From NCBI RefSeq assembly GCF_040081985.1, contig NZ_JBEBMH010000008.1, positions 186,001-250,000 of the forward strand: 64,000 nt of DNA, written 5' to 3'. This DNA is from Kumtagia yinganensis (lineage in GTDB: Bacteria > Pseudomonadota > Alphaproteobacteria > Rhizobiales > Rhizobiaceae). Both the position numbers and the translations under genes were made by a program. This document shows, in pieces, positions 25,294-34,294 of this stretch. Below the pieces are notes generated by a model. The model was not told the DNA's origin, searched no databases, and worked only from the letters and a program-made list of their open reading frames with translations. The first letter of the stretch is position 1, and every line of letters starts with the position of its first letter.

Positions 25294-26256
25294 TCAGCGG
25301 ATGCCGGCGAAATAATTCAGCGACCGGCGCAGATCCTCGCCCTCATAGCCCCGGCCGATAACGACGATGGTGTCGTCCTCGCGGGCGTCGTCCTGCTCCG
25401 GCAGGATTTCCGGCGACTGCACGATCTTTCGCACACTCTGCAAAAGCAGCCGTCCCGCCGGCGTGCGCACCACGCCCTTGACGCGCATCACCTGGTCGCC
25501 GCGTGCGTGAAGCAGCGCCGACAGCCAGACGCCGAACGCCGTCCAGTCGACCGTCTCGTCCAGCGTCAGCCGCGTGGTGAAGATCGGCGCGGCAGCTTCG
25601 CCCGATAGATCCGGCAGGTCGACCGGCGCCGCGCCCGCGCTTTCCGGGGGCGGCACGTCAGAACCGTTGATCGCGCCGCCGAGCGCCGCACCCGGATTGA
25701 GGCGCTGCAAGGTGGCGGCGAGCCGAGCGATTGCGTCCGGCTCGGCGGCGTCGAGCTTGGTGACAATGAGCCGGTCGGCGATTTCGGCCTGCCGGCGCCC
25801 GAGCGGCTCGGAGGCCAGTTGCGACAGGCCATGCAAACCATCGACCGTGACCACGATCTCGCTGACGACGATATGATGGATGAGCACGGGGTCGGCGCGG
25901 ATGGCCTCGACGATAGCGCCCGGGTCGGCCAGCCCGCTGGTTTCCAGCACGATGCGTTGCAGCCTGCTCTCGTTCGAATGCGAGCGGCTGCGCTCGTCGC
26001 ACAGGCGCCGCAGGGCCGCGATGAGGTCGGCCCCTCCAACGCAACAGGCGCAGCCGCCGGCGAGCACGGTCAATGCCGAAGACTTCGTCAGGAGCGCATC
26101 GTCGACGGGGGTCTCCGCCGCCTCGTTGACGATCACATGCGCGTCCCGAAAAAGGCCGTAGTGCAACTGGTGGCGCAGCCATGTCGTCTTGCCGGAGCCT
26201 AGAAAACCGCCCAGCACGGTGAGACGCATGCGGGTCTCGGCAGAATCCACCGTCAC
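25294..26256 (-). CDS. CobW/G3E-family GTP-binding protein
   Basis: A 320-residue P-loop GTPase of the COG0523 group, which deliver or insert metals (zinc, cobalt, nitrile-hydratase metals). Motifs are the Walker A TVLGGFLGSGKTTWLRH, the metal-binding GGCACCVGGADL (CxCC) and a later KLD guanine motif (VTKLDAAEPDA). The C-terminal CobW_C domain ends the protein. It starts with GTG at 26256 overlapping the stop of the preceding small gene. Given its distance from the cob cluster and its hydrolase neighbours, a role in metallating the amidohydrolases is more likely than cobalamin synthesis. Confidence 0.88.
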   Translation of the reverse strand: MTVDSAETRMRLTVLGGFLGSGKTTWLRHQLHYGLFRDAHVIVNEAAETPVDDALLTKSSALTVLAGGCACCVGGADLIAALRRLCDERSRSHSNESRLQRIVLETSGLADPGAIVEAIRADPVLIHHIVVSEIVVTVDGLHGLSQLASEPLGRRQAEIADRLIVTKLDAAEPDAIARLAATLQRLNPGAALGGAINGSDVPPPESAGAAPVDLPDLSGEAAAPIFTTRLTLDETVDWTAFGVWLSALLHARGDQVMRVKGVVRTPAGRLLLQSVRKIVQSPEILPEQDDAREDDTIVVIGRGYEGEDLRRSLNYFAGIR

Positions 26257-26564
26257 GCCGCCTCGCGGCTGCCGCCGGCGCCGAGGAAACGCTGGTCGAG
26301 CGGGTCGACCGGCCTGCCGATCATCCGCTCCGCTTCGATCCAGAACTCTTCCAGGTTCTGGACGATCACTTCCTGGCCGGACAGGTTGGAAAGCTGGATG
26401 CCGGGGATGATCGCGCCGTCATGAGCGCTCAGCCCGTAGAACGGCAGCACCGACTTCAGCACCTGCGAACGGCGGAAACGCGCGCGCAGCCGCTCGCCCG
26501 GACCGGCCGCACCCGCCTCGGTCCAGTGCCCCGGCGCGGCGGGATTTCCGCAATTCGCGCACAT
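26253..26564 (-). CDS. Small CxxC protein coupled to the CobW GTPase
   Basis: A 103-residue protein of unknown family. It begins MCANCGNPAAPGHW, with C2, C5 and H13 that could form part of a metal site, followed by a basic stretch (GERLRARFRRSQVLK) and a hydrophobic/acidic C-terminal half (GIQLSNLSGQEVIVQNLEEF). The start at 26564 follows an AAGGAG site; the longer frame to 26699 is low-complexity arginine-rich antisense-like sequence. Its stop overlaps the CobW start as GTGA, so both are made together. A metal-carrier or adaptor role is inference. Confidence 0.7.
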   Translation of the reverse strand: MCANCGNPAAPGHWTEAGAAGPGERLRARFRRSQVLKSVLPFYGLSAHDGAIIPGIQLSNLSGQEVIVQNLEEFWIEAERMIGRPVDPLDQRFLGAGGSREAA

Positions 26565-26628
26565 CTTTTCGTTTCTCCTTGATGGGAAGAGAGGCCACCG
26601 TGCCACCCTCCCCTCTGATCGACGGCCG

Positions 26629-27534
26629 TCAGATGACTTCCGGCCGCGCCTTGCCAGCGAACGGAAAACGCTTGCGGAAATCCTCGGCGATCTCCTCAAA
26701 AGTCATCCATTTCACGCCGTCATGGCCGTTAATGTATTCGATCAGGCGCTCGAGCATCAACAGCACCTGCGGCCGGCCGCTGACATCCGGATGGATGGTG
26801 AAGGGGAACACGCCGTAGTCCATCTCGCGATAGACCCAGTCGAACTGGTCGCGCCACATGCTCTCGATGTCGCGCGGGTTCATGAATCCGTGGCTGTTCG
26901 GCACCTTCTTCATGAACATCATCGGCGGCAGGTCGTCGACATACCAATTGGCACCGATTTCGACGAGGTCGATCTCCTTGCCGTGCTTGAGCGGATGCAT
27001 CCACTCCTCGGCCTTCTTTGAATAGTCGATAACGTTCCAGCTATCGCCGACACGGGCATAGAAGGGCTGGAAGTCGCGATAGCCCTGGCTGTGGTCGTAC
27101 TTGAACCCGTACTTCTGCAGCAGCGCGGCGGTCGAGGCCGACATTTCCCACCATGGCGCGACGTAGCCGCGCGGCTTCTTTCCGGAGAGTTTTTCGATCA
27201 GGTCGACCGACTTCGCCAGAACCGCCTCTTCCTGGGTCGGCGTCATGGCGATCGGGTTCTCGTGCAGATAGCCATGCGCGCCAATCTCGTGGCCCTCGTC
27301 GACGATGCGTTTCACCTGATCGGGAAACGTCTCGATCGAATGGCCTGGGATGAAGAAGCTGGTCTTGAGCTTGTATTTTTTGAACAAATTGAGGAGCCGG
27401 ATGTTGCCGACCTCGCTGGCAAAAATGCCGCGCTGGATGTCCGAAGGCGAGTCGCCGCCGCCATACGAGCCGATCTGGCCGGCAACCGAATCGATGTCGG
27501 TGCCGAATGCGCAGATGATTTCTTTTTTCGCCAT
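26629..27534 (-). CDS. Polysaccharide-deacetylase-fold hydrolase, imidase/PgdA-like
   Basis: A 301-residue NodB-fold metal hydrolase without a signal peptide. Active-site features are CAFGTDIDSVAGQ (acidic pair), FFIPGHSIETFPD, HEIGAHGYLHENP (zinc histidines) and YVAPWWEMS. It resembles the subgroup that includes the Helicobacter PgdA deacetylase and bacterial cyclic imidases acting on succinimide- or hydantoin-like rings. The cytoplasmic location and amidohydrolase neighbours favour a cyclic imide or ureide substrate over peptidoglycan. A GGGAGA ribosome site precedes the ATG. It diverges from the DUF3830 gene. Confidence 0.82.
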   Translation of the reverse strand: MAKKEIICAFGTDIDSVAGQIGSYGGGDSPSDIQRGIFASEVGNIRLLNLFKKYKLKTSFFIPGHSIETFPDQVKRIVDEGHEIGAHGYLHENPIAMTPTQEEAVLAKSVDLIEKLSGKKPRGYVAPWWEMSASTAALLQKYGFKYDHSQGYRDFQPFYARVGDSWNVIDYSKKAEEWMHPLKHGKEIDLVEIGANWYVDDLPPMMFMKKVPNSHGFMNPRDIESMWRDQFDWVYREMDYGVFPFTIHPDVSGRPQVLLMLERLIEYINGHDGVKWMTFEEIAEDFRKRFPFAGKARPEVI

Positions 27535-27745
27535 CTTCAGTCTCCCATACTGGCTGCTTCAGCAGCACGTCCAATCTCTTGTTCCGGTGCGGATAGGATC
27601 ACGGGCGCATTGAAAAATCCAGATTTTTCTTTATCCCTGATAAGGGCTTAGGTTCCAAAACCCAAAGATTGAAATGAATCTAATATCAATTGATGCGGGA
27701 TTCATATCGCCGATAAAACTGACCATCCGGGAGGAGAAAAATAGC

Positions 27746-28156
27746 ATGAAACTCGTCATCGACATCGCCGGAATGGCATTCGACGCCCGCTTCGAGACGG
27801 AAAAGGCGCAGAAAACCTGCGCCGCCTTCGCGAGCCGCCTGCCCTTCGACGGCAGGATTGTGCATGTGCGCTGGAGCGGCGAGGCTGTCTGGATTCCGCT
27901 CGGCGATCTCGATTTCGGCATCGGCTACGAAAACCATACCAGCTATCCTGCGCCCGGCCAGATCCTGCTATATCCCGGCGGCATTTCCGAGACGGAGATA
28001 CTGCTTGCCTATGGCGGCGTGCAATTCGCCTCGAAGATGGGGCAACTCGCCGGCAATCATTTCATCACACTGACTTCGGGACTGGAACGCCTTCCGGAGA
28101 TCGGCAGGCTGGCGCTGTGGGAAGGCGCGCAGCCGATCCGTTTCAGGCCGGCGTAG
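27746..28156 (+). CDS. DUF3830/cyclophilin-like small protein
   Basis: A 136-residue cytoplasmic protein with the cyclophilin-like DUF3830 fold as I recognise it: MKLVIDIAGMAFDARFE, then FDGRIVHVRWSGEAVWIPLG and GQILLYPGGISETEILLAYG. No enzymatic residues are evident. Genes of this family often sit in hydantoin, amidase or polyamine-transport clusters, as here; function is unknown. The ATG at 27746 follows a strong GGAGGAG site, so the longer frame to 27674 is rejected. It is divergent from the imidase-like gene across an AT-rich 211-base gap. Confidence 0.75.
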   Translation: MKLVIDIAGMAFDARFETEKAQKTCAAFASRLPFDGRIVHVRWSGEAVWIPLGDLDFGIGYENHTSYPAPGQILLYPGGISETEILLAYGGVQFASKMGQLAGNHFITLTSGLERLPEIGRLALWEGAQPIRFRPA

Positions 28157-28184
28157 ACCAGCGCGGGCAGCCGGGGTGCTGCTC

Positions 28185-29081
28185 TCAGCGCCGCGCCGCC
28201 AGCCACGCCGCATAGGAGCGAAGACCTTCCTCCAGCGAAATACGCGGCCGATAGCCCAGATCGCGTTGGGCCGCCGAAATATCGAACCGCGCCTGCACGT
28301 CGTCGACCGGATCGGCGCCGTCGCCCAGCGTGATATCGGCCTGCGGCAGCACGGCCTTCACCGTCCGCGCCACTTCGGACAGCGTAATGTAGCCACCACC
28401 GGTGATGGTATAGCTGCGGCGCGGCAGCTTTTTTGCGTCGAGCGCCAGCACCAGCGCCGCGGCGACATCGTCGACATGCACATACTGTCGATAGAAATCG
28501 CGCCCGAACGGGAAATGCGTGGTCCGGCCGGCCTGCGCATCGAGGATCATCGAGCGGATCGCGCAATCGGTCGTGCGGCCTGGCCCGTAGACCCAGGCCG
28601 GCCTGATGCTGACGCCGTCGAGACCATGCTGGAGCGCATAGCCGTCGAGCAGATGTTCACCGGCCGCCTTGCTCGCACCGTAAACGCTGGTGGGTCTCAG
28701 CGGCACATCCTCCGGCACGAGATCGAGCCCGGCCGGCGTGTTGCCGTAGGCGCTGACCGATGAGCAGCAGACCACGCGCCGCATCTTTCGCACCCGCGCC
28801 AGTTCCAGGAGGTTCGCCGTACCGACGACGTTGGACTGGACGATCAGATACGGATTGTCCCGGGCCACCATAGGCCCTGAGATCGCGCCGCAGTGGACGA
28901 TCGCAGTCGCGTTCGCGGCGAATTCGTAAAGCCGGTGTATCTCGCTGAGATCGCAAGCAAGGATCTCCTCGCCGCCGATTCGATCGATCGCGATGACATC
29001 GTCGCCGCGCTCGCGCAACATGCGGTGAACGGCGCGGCCGATGAGGCCGGACGCGCCGGTAAGCAGGATCGTTTCGGTCAT
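28185..29081 (-). CDS. NAD-dependent epimerase/dehydratase (extended SDR)
   Basis: A 298-residue Rossmann enzyme. The N-terminal dinucleotide loop is ILLTGASGLIGRAVHRML, and the catalytic YxxxK is in SVYGASKAAGEHLL. Such enzymes epimerise or oxidise nucleotide sugars or small hydroxyacids. It lies at the downstream end of the minus-strand hydantoinase run, 54 bases after that gene, but its link to the pathway is unclear. The start ATG at 29081 is directly before the Rossmann strand. Confidence 0.88.
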   Translation of the reverse strand: MTETILLTGASGLIGRAVHRMLRERGDDVIAIDRIGGEEILACDLSEIHRLYEFAANATAIVHCGAISGPMVARDNPYLIVQSNVVGTANLLELARVRKMRRVVCCSSVSAYGNTPAGLDLVPEDVPLRPTSVYGASKAAGEHLLDGYALQHGLDGVSIRPAWVYGPGRTTDCAIRSMILDAQAGRTTHFPFGRDFYRQYVHVDDVAAALVLALDAKKLPRRSYTITGGGYITLSEVARTVKAVLPQADITLGDGADPVDDVQARFDISAAQRDLGYRPRISLEEGLRSYAAWLAARR

Positions 29082-29135
29082 TTCATTCCCATTGCAGGGG
29101 GGAGGCGGGCGGCAGGAATCGCCCGCCCAGAAAAA

Positions 29136-30593
29136 TCACACGCCGATTGGCATGTGCTCGGCCGACCGCGTGACGGCGCGCGGCGCGGTGAGTTCCTTCC
29201 AGGTCGACAGCGCGCGATTGACCTCCGGGAACGCCGGACGCTTCACCAGCTTTCCGCGACCGGGCTGCGGCTGCGAGTTCTGGCCGTACGACCACACCAC
29301 GTCGCCGCGCGACAGCGTGTAGCGAGCTTGGCCGTTCACCTTGACGCCCTCGAACACGTTGTAGTCGATGATCGACTTCTGGTTTGCGGCCGAAATCGTC
29401 TTCGACAGTTTCGGATCCCAGACCACCAGATCGGCATCCGAACCAGGCAGGATCGCACCCTTTTGCGGATAGATGTTGAGGATGCGGGCAATGTTGGTCG
29501 AGGTGACGGCGACGAACTCGTTCTGCGTCAGCCGGCCGGTCTCCACGCCCTTGGTCCACAACACCGACAGCCGATCCTCGAGACCGCCCGTGCCGTTCGG
29601 GATTTTTGTGAAATTGCCGAGGCCGGTCCGCTTCTGCGCCGTGGTGAAGGCGCAATGGTCCGTGGCGACGACCTGTAGCGAGCCGGCCGCGAGGCCCGCC
29701 CACAGCGAATCCTGGTGGCTCTTGTCGCGGAACGGCGGGCTCATCACGCGCTGCGCGGCATAGTCCCACTGCTTGTTGAAATATTCCGTCTCGTCGAGCG
29801 TCAGGTGCTGGATCAGCGGTTCGCCATAGACGCGCATGCCCTTCTGGCGGGCGCGGCGGATCGCTTCATGCGCCTGTTCGGAGGACGTGTGCACGATGTA
29901 GACCGGCACGCCGGCTGCGTCGGCGATCATGATGGCACGGTTGGTGGCCTCGCCTTCGACCTCGGGCGGACGCGAATAGGCATGGGCCTCCGGCCCGGTA
30001 TTGCCCTCGTTCATGTATTTCTGCTGGAGCGCGGCGACGATGTCGCCGTTTTCGGCATGCACCAGCGGCAGCGCACCAAGTGCGGCGCAGCGCTGGAACG
30101 AGGCGAACATCTCGTCGTCGTTCACCATCAGCGCGCCCTTGTAGGCCATGAAATGCTTGAAGGTGTTGATGCCGCGCTCGATCACCTTCGGCATCTCGTC
30201 GAAATGTTTCTTCGACCAGCCATTGACGCACATATGCAGCGAATAGTCGGACGATGCCTGGCGTTTCGCCTTGGCTTCCCAATCGTCGAGAGCGGCGATC
30301 ATGCCGGCCTCGCCGGGGATGACGAAGTCGACCACCAATGTGGTGCCGCCCGACAGCGCGGCAAAAGTGCCGCTTTCCCAGGTCTCGGCGGCGGTGGTGC
30401 CCATGAACGGCATTTCGAGATGGGTATGCGGGTCGATGCCGCCCGGCATGATATAGGCGCCCTCGGCATCAATCACCTTGTCGCCCTTCAGATCCTTGCC
30501 GATGGCCGAGATCGTCTCGCCCTCGATCAGAATATCCGCCTCATAGGTGCGATCCGCGGCAACGATCGTTCCGCCCTTGATCACTGTCGACAT
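29136..30593 (-). CDS. hydA: Dihydropyrimidinase / D-hydantoinase
   Basis: A 485-residue cyclic amidohydrolase with a dinuclear zinc site. It opens the rings of dihydrouracil, dihydrothymine or 5-substituted hydantoins to N-carbamoyl acids. Metal and catalytic motifs are PGGIDPHTHLEMPF, the carbamylated lysine in FKHFMAYKGAL, VHAENGD, VYIVHTSSEQAH and VATDHCAFTTAQK. The ATG at 30593 follows GAGGAG; a TTG just upstream is the alternative. Directly downstream of the N-carbamoyl hydrolase gene, it would form the classical two-step hydantoin to D-amino acid route, or the reductive pyrimidine pathway. Confidence 0.95.
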   Translation of the reverse strand: MSTVIKGGTIVAADRTYEADILIEGETISAIGKDLKGDKVIDAEGAYIMPGGIDPHTHLEMPFMGTTAAETWESGTFAALSGGTTLVVDFVIPGEAGMIAALDDWEAKAKRQASSDYSLHMCVNGWSKKHFDEMPKVIERGINTFKHFMAYKGALMVNDDEMFASFQRCAALGALPLVHAENGDIVAALQQKYMNEGNTGPEAHAYSRPPEVEGEATNRAIMIADAAGVPVYIVHTSSEQAHEAIRRARQKGMRVYGEPLIQHLTLDETEYFNKQWDYAAQRVMSPPFRDKSHQDSLWAGLAAGSLQVVATDHCAFTTAQKRTGLGNFTKIPNGTGGLEDRLSVLWTKGVETGRLTQNEFVAVTSTNIARILNIYPQKGAILPGSDADLVVWDPKLSKTISAANQKSIIDYNVFEGVKVNGQARYTLSRGDVVWSYGQNSQPQPGRGKLVKRPAFPEVNRALSTWKELTAPRAVTRSAEHMPIGV

Positions 30594-30647
30594 CAAGCTT
30601 CTCCTCTTTCTGCGGTCATGCGACCGATCCCGTTGTTTCCCGGCGCT

Positions 30648-31586
30648 TCATTCCTCGGGCGGCGGAACCGCCCCCTTGCGCTCGACAATCAGCCTATAGG
30701 CTTCCGGCTCGCGATGCTTGGCAAAATTGAAGATGGTCTCGCGATAACGCTTGCCGAGGTCGAGGTCGCAGCGCGCCGCGATGATCTCGTCTTCCAGAGA
30801 CACGGCCTGTGCCACGATCTCGCCCGACGGCGCGATGATGGCGCTCTGGCCGACCATGTTCGATCCTTCCTCCACGCCGCATTTGGCCGTGCCGATCACC
30901 CAAGTGGCGTTCTGGTAGGCGCCGGCCTGCATCGAAAGATGGTTGTGGAACTGCGTAAGGCTGTCGATGTCGGCGTGCCCGGTGTGGTTGTACGGCGTGT
31001 TGTAGCCAAGCATGACCATCTCGACCTGCTGAAGGCCCATGACGCGGTAGGTTTCGGGCCAGCGCCGGTCGTTGCAGATGCACATGCCCATGACGCCGCC
31101 AAAGCCGCGCCAGACCCGGAAGCCGAGATTGCCCGGCTCGAAATAGCGCTTCTCCAGATGCTGGTGGTCACGCGGCTGCGGCTCGGAAAAACCAGGCAGG
31201 TGCACTTTCCGGTATTTGCCGATGATGGCGCCCGAGCGGTCGACAAGGATGGAGGTATTGAAGCGGCGCTTGCGGCCTTCTTCCATCACCAGTTCGGCGA
31301 AGCCGAGATAGAAGCCGACGCCCAGCTTCTTCGCCTCGTCGAACAGCGGCTGGGTTTCCGGCCCCGGCATCTCTTTTTCGTAGAAGGAGTCGAGCTCTGC
31401 TTCGTCCTCGATCAGCCAGCGCGGGAAGAAGGTGGTGAGTGCGAGCTCGGTGAAGACGACAAGTTCGGCCCCCCTGCCCTTGGCCTCGCGCATCAGCGCG
31501 ACCAGTCTCTTGACCGTATCCTTGCGGGTCTCCGATCGGGAGATCGGTCCCATCTGTGCTGCCGCTGTGTGAACGATGCGCGCCAT
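30648..31586 (-). CDS. N-carbamoyl-D-amino acid hydrolase (nitrilase superfamily)
   Basis: A 312-residue carbon-nitrogen hydrolase that splits N-carbamoyl-D-amino acids to the D-amino acid, CO2 and ammonia. The catalytic triad is in place: E47 (VVFTELALTTFFPRW), K127 (GKYRKVHLPG) and C171 (MGMCICNDRRWPET), matching the D-carbamoylase numbering within one residue. Flanking motifs HLEKRYFEPGNLGF and GYNTPYNHT also fit this subgroup rather than beta-ureidopropionase. A GGGAGG ribosome site precedes the ATG. It lies 4 bases downstream of the beta-hydroxyacid dehydrogenase gene and upstream of the hydantoinase. Confidence 0.92.
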   Translation of the reverse strand: MARIVHTAAAQMGPISRSETRKDTVKRLVALMREAKGRGAELVVFTELALTTFFPRWLIEDEAELDSFYEKEMPGPETQPLFDEAKKLGVGFYLGFAELVMEEGRKRRFNTSILVDRSGAIIGKYRKVHLPGFSEPQPRDHQHLEKRYFEPGNLGFRVWRGFGGVMGMCICNDRRWPETYRVMGLQQVEMVMLGYNTPYNHTGHADIDSLTQFHNHLSMQAGAYQNATWVIGTAKCGVEEGSNMVGQSAIIAPSGEIVAQAVSLEDEIIAARCDLDLGKRYRETIFNFAKHREPEAYRLIVERKGAVPPPEE

Positions 31587-31589
31587 CTC

Positions 31590-32504
31590 TCAGCCTCCCT
31601 GTTCCGGCTTGACGCTCCGCCCGGCGACGAAGCGATGGATTTCAGTGTGGTCGGCGGCCTTGCCGAGCGTGGCCGAGGCCTCCGCCCATAGCGTGGCAGC
31701 ATCGCGCGCGCCCTCTGCGTCCACGCCGAGTTGTTCGGAAAGGTCGGCTGCAGTGCGCAGATCCTTGGCCATCAGCGCCATCGAGAATCCCGACGCGAAC
31801 GTGCGCGACAGGATGAAGGGCTTCAACTTGAGTTCGGTCGAATTGTTCTTGCCGGTCGAGACGTTGAGCACATCGACCAGAACGTTTGGATCGACGCCGA
31901 ATTTTTCCGCGATCAGCACCGCCTCGCATGCGGCGACGAGGCCGGCGGCGGAGACGTAATTGTTGAGCGCCTTGACGGCATGGCCGGAACCCGGCGCGCC
32001 CGTTGCTATGATGGTGCTGCCCATGGCGGACAGCACCGGCCGGGCGCGCTCGATCTGCGCAGGATCGCCACCCGCCATGATCGCTAGCGTGCCCGACACG
32101 GCGCGCTTTACGCCACCGGAAACAGGCGCATCGACGAGGAAGACTTCCCTTGCCGACAGTTCCTCTGCAAGCTGGCGGGTCTCCATGGGCGCCGACGAAC
32201 TCATGTCGATGACAAGGGAGCCCGGTGCTAGCGCCAGTGCCGCGCCTCCCGAGCCGAGAAGCGCGTCGCGAACGATGCTTCCGTTAGGCAGCATGGTGAT
32301 GACGATCGTGGTTCCCTGCGCGGCCGTTCGAGCCGATGCGCAAACGATGCCGCCCGCCGCCGCAAAAGCCGCCAGCGCCTGTTCGGAAAGGTCACTGCCG
32401 CGCACGGAAAAACCGGCCGCCACCAGCCGCGAGGCCATCGGCAGGCCCATCATGCCAAGACCGATGAATGCGATCGGCCCCGGGTCGGCGGCGGGGTCAG
32501 TCAA
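31590..32504 (-). CDS. NAD(P)-dependent beta-hydroxyacid dehydrogenase (3-HIBDH-like)
   Basis: A 304-residue enzyme of the 3-hydroxyisobutyrate/tartronate-semialdehyde dehydrogenase family. Motifs are IAFIGLGMMGLPMASRLV (dinucleotide binding), DAPVSGGVKRAVSGTLAIMAGG (substrate binding) and the catalytic-lysine segment GSGHAVKALNNYVSA. It could oxidise or reduce a short hydroxyacid from upstream amide breakdown; the substrate is unknown. The start is TTG at 32504, overlapping the carboxymuconolactone-decarboxylase-family stop by 8 bases, showing tight coupling. Confidence 0.86.
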   Translation of the reverse strand: MTDPAADPGPIAFIGLGMMGLPMASRLVAAGFSVRGSDLSEQALAAFAAAGGIVCASARTAAQGTTIVITMLPNGSIVRDALLGSGGAALALAPGSLVIDMSSSAPMETRQLAEELSAREVFLVDAPVSGGVKRAVSGTLAIMAGGDPAQIERARPVLSAMGSTIIATGAPGSGHAVKALNNYVSAAGLVAACEAVLIAEKFGVDPNVLVDVLNVSTGKNNSTELKLKPFILSRTFASGFSMALMAKDLRTAADLSEQLGVDAEGARDAATLWAEASATLGKAADHTEIHRFVAGRSVKPEQGG

Positions 32505-32892
32505 TGCCCATCTCCTTGAAAACCTCCTTGGCGATACGGAAACTGTCGAGCGCCGCCGGCACGCCGCAATAGACGCCGATCTGCAGGAAGATTTCCTTCA
32601 GCTCATCCTTGGTTAGCCCGTTATTGATCGCCCCGCGAACGTGAAGCTTCAGTTCGTGCGGCCGGTTGAGCGCAGCGATCATGCCGAGATTGAGCACCGA
32701 GCGCGTGCGTCTGTCGATACCCGGCCGGTTCCATATCTCGTCCCAGCACCATTCTGTGGTGAGTTGCTGCATGGCCCAGTTGAAGTCGTCCGCCTGCTCG
32801 AGCGAGCGATCGACATACTCCGAGCCAAGCACGGCGCGGCGCGTCTTCAGTCCGCGCTCGAATTTTTCCGACCTGGGTTTGCTGTCCGTCAT
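32497..32892 (-). CDS. Carboxymuconolactone decarboxylase-family protein
   Basis: A 131-residue AhpD/CMD-fold protein. Family features include the C-terminal TKDELKEIFLQIGVYCGVPAAL and RSVLNLGMIAALNRPHELKLH. It lacks the CxxC pair of the peroxidase-reducing AhpD group, so a decarboxylase or unknown role is more likely. The ATG at 32892 follows GGGAG; a TTG six bases upstream is possible. It is translated in the same run as the amidase and dehydrogenase. Confidence 0.85.
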   Translation of the reverse strand: MTDSKPRSEKFERGLKTRRAVLGSEYVDRSLEQADDFNWAMQQLTTEWCWDEIWNRPGIDRRTRSVLNLGMIAALNRPHELKLHVRGAINNGLTKDELKEIFLQIGVYCGVPAALDSFRIAKEVFKEMGID

Positions 32893-32914
32893 CGCCAAAA
32901 CTCCCGGTTGTCAA

Positions 32915-34294
32915 TCATATCCCGCCCGCTTCCCGCACCACGCGCTCGATTCCCAATGCGTAGCCGAGAAGCCGCGTGTCGTCCCAATGCGGCGCAGAGA
33001 CGAGGAAACTGGTCGGCAGGCCTTCGCCGTCGCGGCCGTTGGGCAGCGCCACACCGCAAAGGTCGAGCACATTGGTGACCGCGGTGTTTCGCAACGTCCT
33101 GAGATTGACCTTGTGGAAAAGATCGTCGTCTGCGTCCAGGGGTGCCACTTCCGGCGCCGTGATGACCGTTGTCGGCATGACGATCAGCGCGCCGGCGAGT
33201 TCTTTGGCGACCATAGGAATGAAACGCTGCCGGCCGCGCTGGATCGACAGGACGTCGCGTGCCGACATCTTCTTGCCGCCGAGCATGCGGAAGAGCACGC
33301 GGCGATCGATCCGCCGGCCTTGCTCGCCGTCGGCAATCTCATTGTATTCGGTATAGGCCTCGGCTGCGATCAGCGTGCCGAACTCGGCAGTCATATCGAC
33401 CACGCGATCGAGCGCCTCGATCCGGTGCCGGCGGATCGTCACGCCGGCCCTCGCCAGCGCCTCAAGCGATCGTTCGTAATGCTCCAGCACGGCGGGCTGA
33501 GCATCTTCGGTGACGACATTGGTCGGCGCGACCAGCGTCAGCGAACGCAGATCGGTCCGCCGCACCGGCGACACCGCCTCGCCGCGCAGGAACATGTCGA
33601 CCAGAACACAGTCCTCGACCGAGCGCGCGAGCGGCCCGATCGTGTCGTAGGTTGTGGCGAGAGGGATCAAGCCAGTCTTGTCGATGCGACCGGTGCTGGT
33701 CTTGTAGCCGACCGTGCCGTTGAAGGAGGCCGGCACGCGCACCGAGCCGCCCGTGTCGGAGCCGAGCGCGCAGGGTACGAGGCGTGCCGCGACCGCCGCG
33801 CCCGAACCCGAGGACGAGCCCCCGGGCGACCGCGGTGTGGCGCGGTCGTTGGGGTTGAGCGCCGTGCCGAAATGCGGATTGAGGCCGAGGCCGGAATAGG
33901 CAAACTCGGTCATGTTGAGTTTTCCGACCGTCACCATGCCGGCCGCCGCTACACTCGCCACGCAGGGCATGTCGGCGGTCTTGGGCAGCGTATCGCGGAA
34001 CAGGGCGGAGCCCGCCGTCGTCGGCGTGCCGGCTACGTCGAAAATATCCTTCCAGGCGATCGGCACCCCATCCAGGGGCGACAGCGGATTGCCATCGCCG
34101 TAGCGGGTTTCGGCCTTGCGCGCTTCGTCGAGCGCCCTTTCGGGCGTCACGGTGATGAAGATGTTGTCAGCCTTCGCCTTTGCGATGCGGTCGAGCAGGC
34201 ATTCGGTGACGGCTACGGGACCGGCCTCACCGCTCCGGTAGGCCAGCGCGATGCCGGCGGCGGTGCGGTTGGCGATGCTATCGATATCGGACAC
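32915..34294 (-). CDS. Amidase-signature family amidase
   Basis: A 459-residue amidase (GatA-like fold). The Ser-cisSer-Lys triad region is visible: lysine in PIAWKDIFDVAG, the glycine/serine loop SPGGSSSGSGAAVAA and the nucleophile segment GSDTGGSVRVPASFNG. It would hydrolyse a carboxylic amide or carbamoyl compound; the substrate is not given by sequence. The GTG at 34294 follows a purine-rich GGGAGCAGGA site and begins a normal amidase N-terminus, so the upstream extension to 34429 is rejected. It lies between an ABC importer operon and the CMD gene. Confidence 0.86.
   Translation of the reverse strand: MSDIDSIANRTAAGIALAYRSGEAGPVAVTECLLDRIAKAKADNIFITVTPERALDEARKAETRYGDGNPLSPLDGVPIAWKDIFDVAGTPTTAGSALFRDTLPKTADMPCVASVAAAGMVTVGKLNMTEFAYSGLGLNPHFGTALNPNDRATPRSPGGSSSGSGAAVAARLVPCALGSDTGGSVRVPASFNGTVGYKTSTGRIDKTGLIPLATTYDTIGPLARSVEDCVLVDMFLRGEAVSPVRRTDLRSLTLVAPTNVVTEDAQPAVLEHYERSLEALARAGVTIRRHRIEALDRVVDMTAEFGTLIAAEAYTEYNEIADGEQGRRIDRRVLFRMLGGKKMSARDVLSIQRGRQRFIPMVAKELAGALIVMPTTVITAPEVAPLDADDDLFHKVNLRTLRNTAVTNVLDLCGVALPNGRDGEGLPTSFLVSAPHWDDTRLLGYALGIERVVREAGGI

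Noticed and set aside
29715..31691. 658-residue plus-strand open frame opposite hydantoinase and carbamoylase
   Set aside because: It crosses two well-supported minus-strand genes and their spacer with no family motif; a third-position GC effect.
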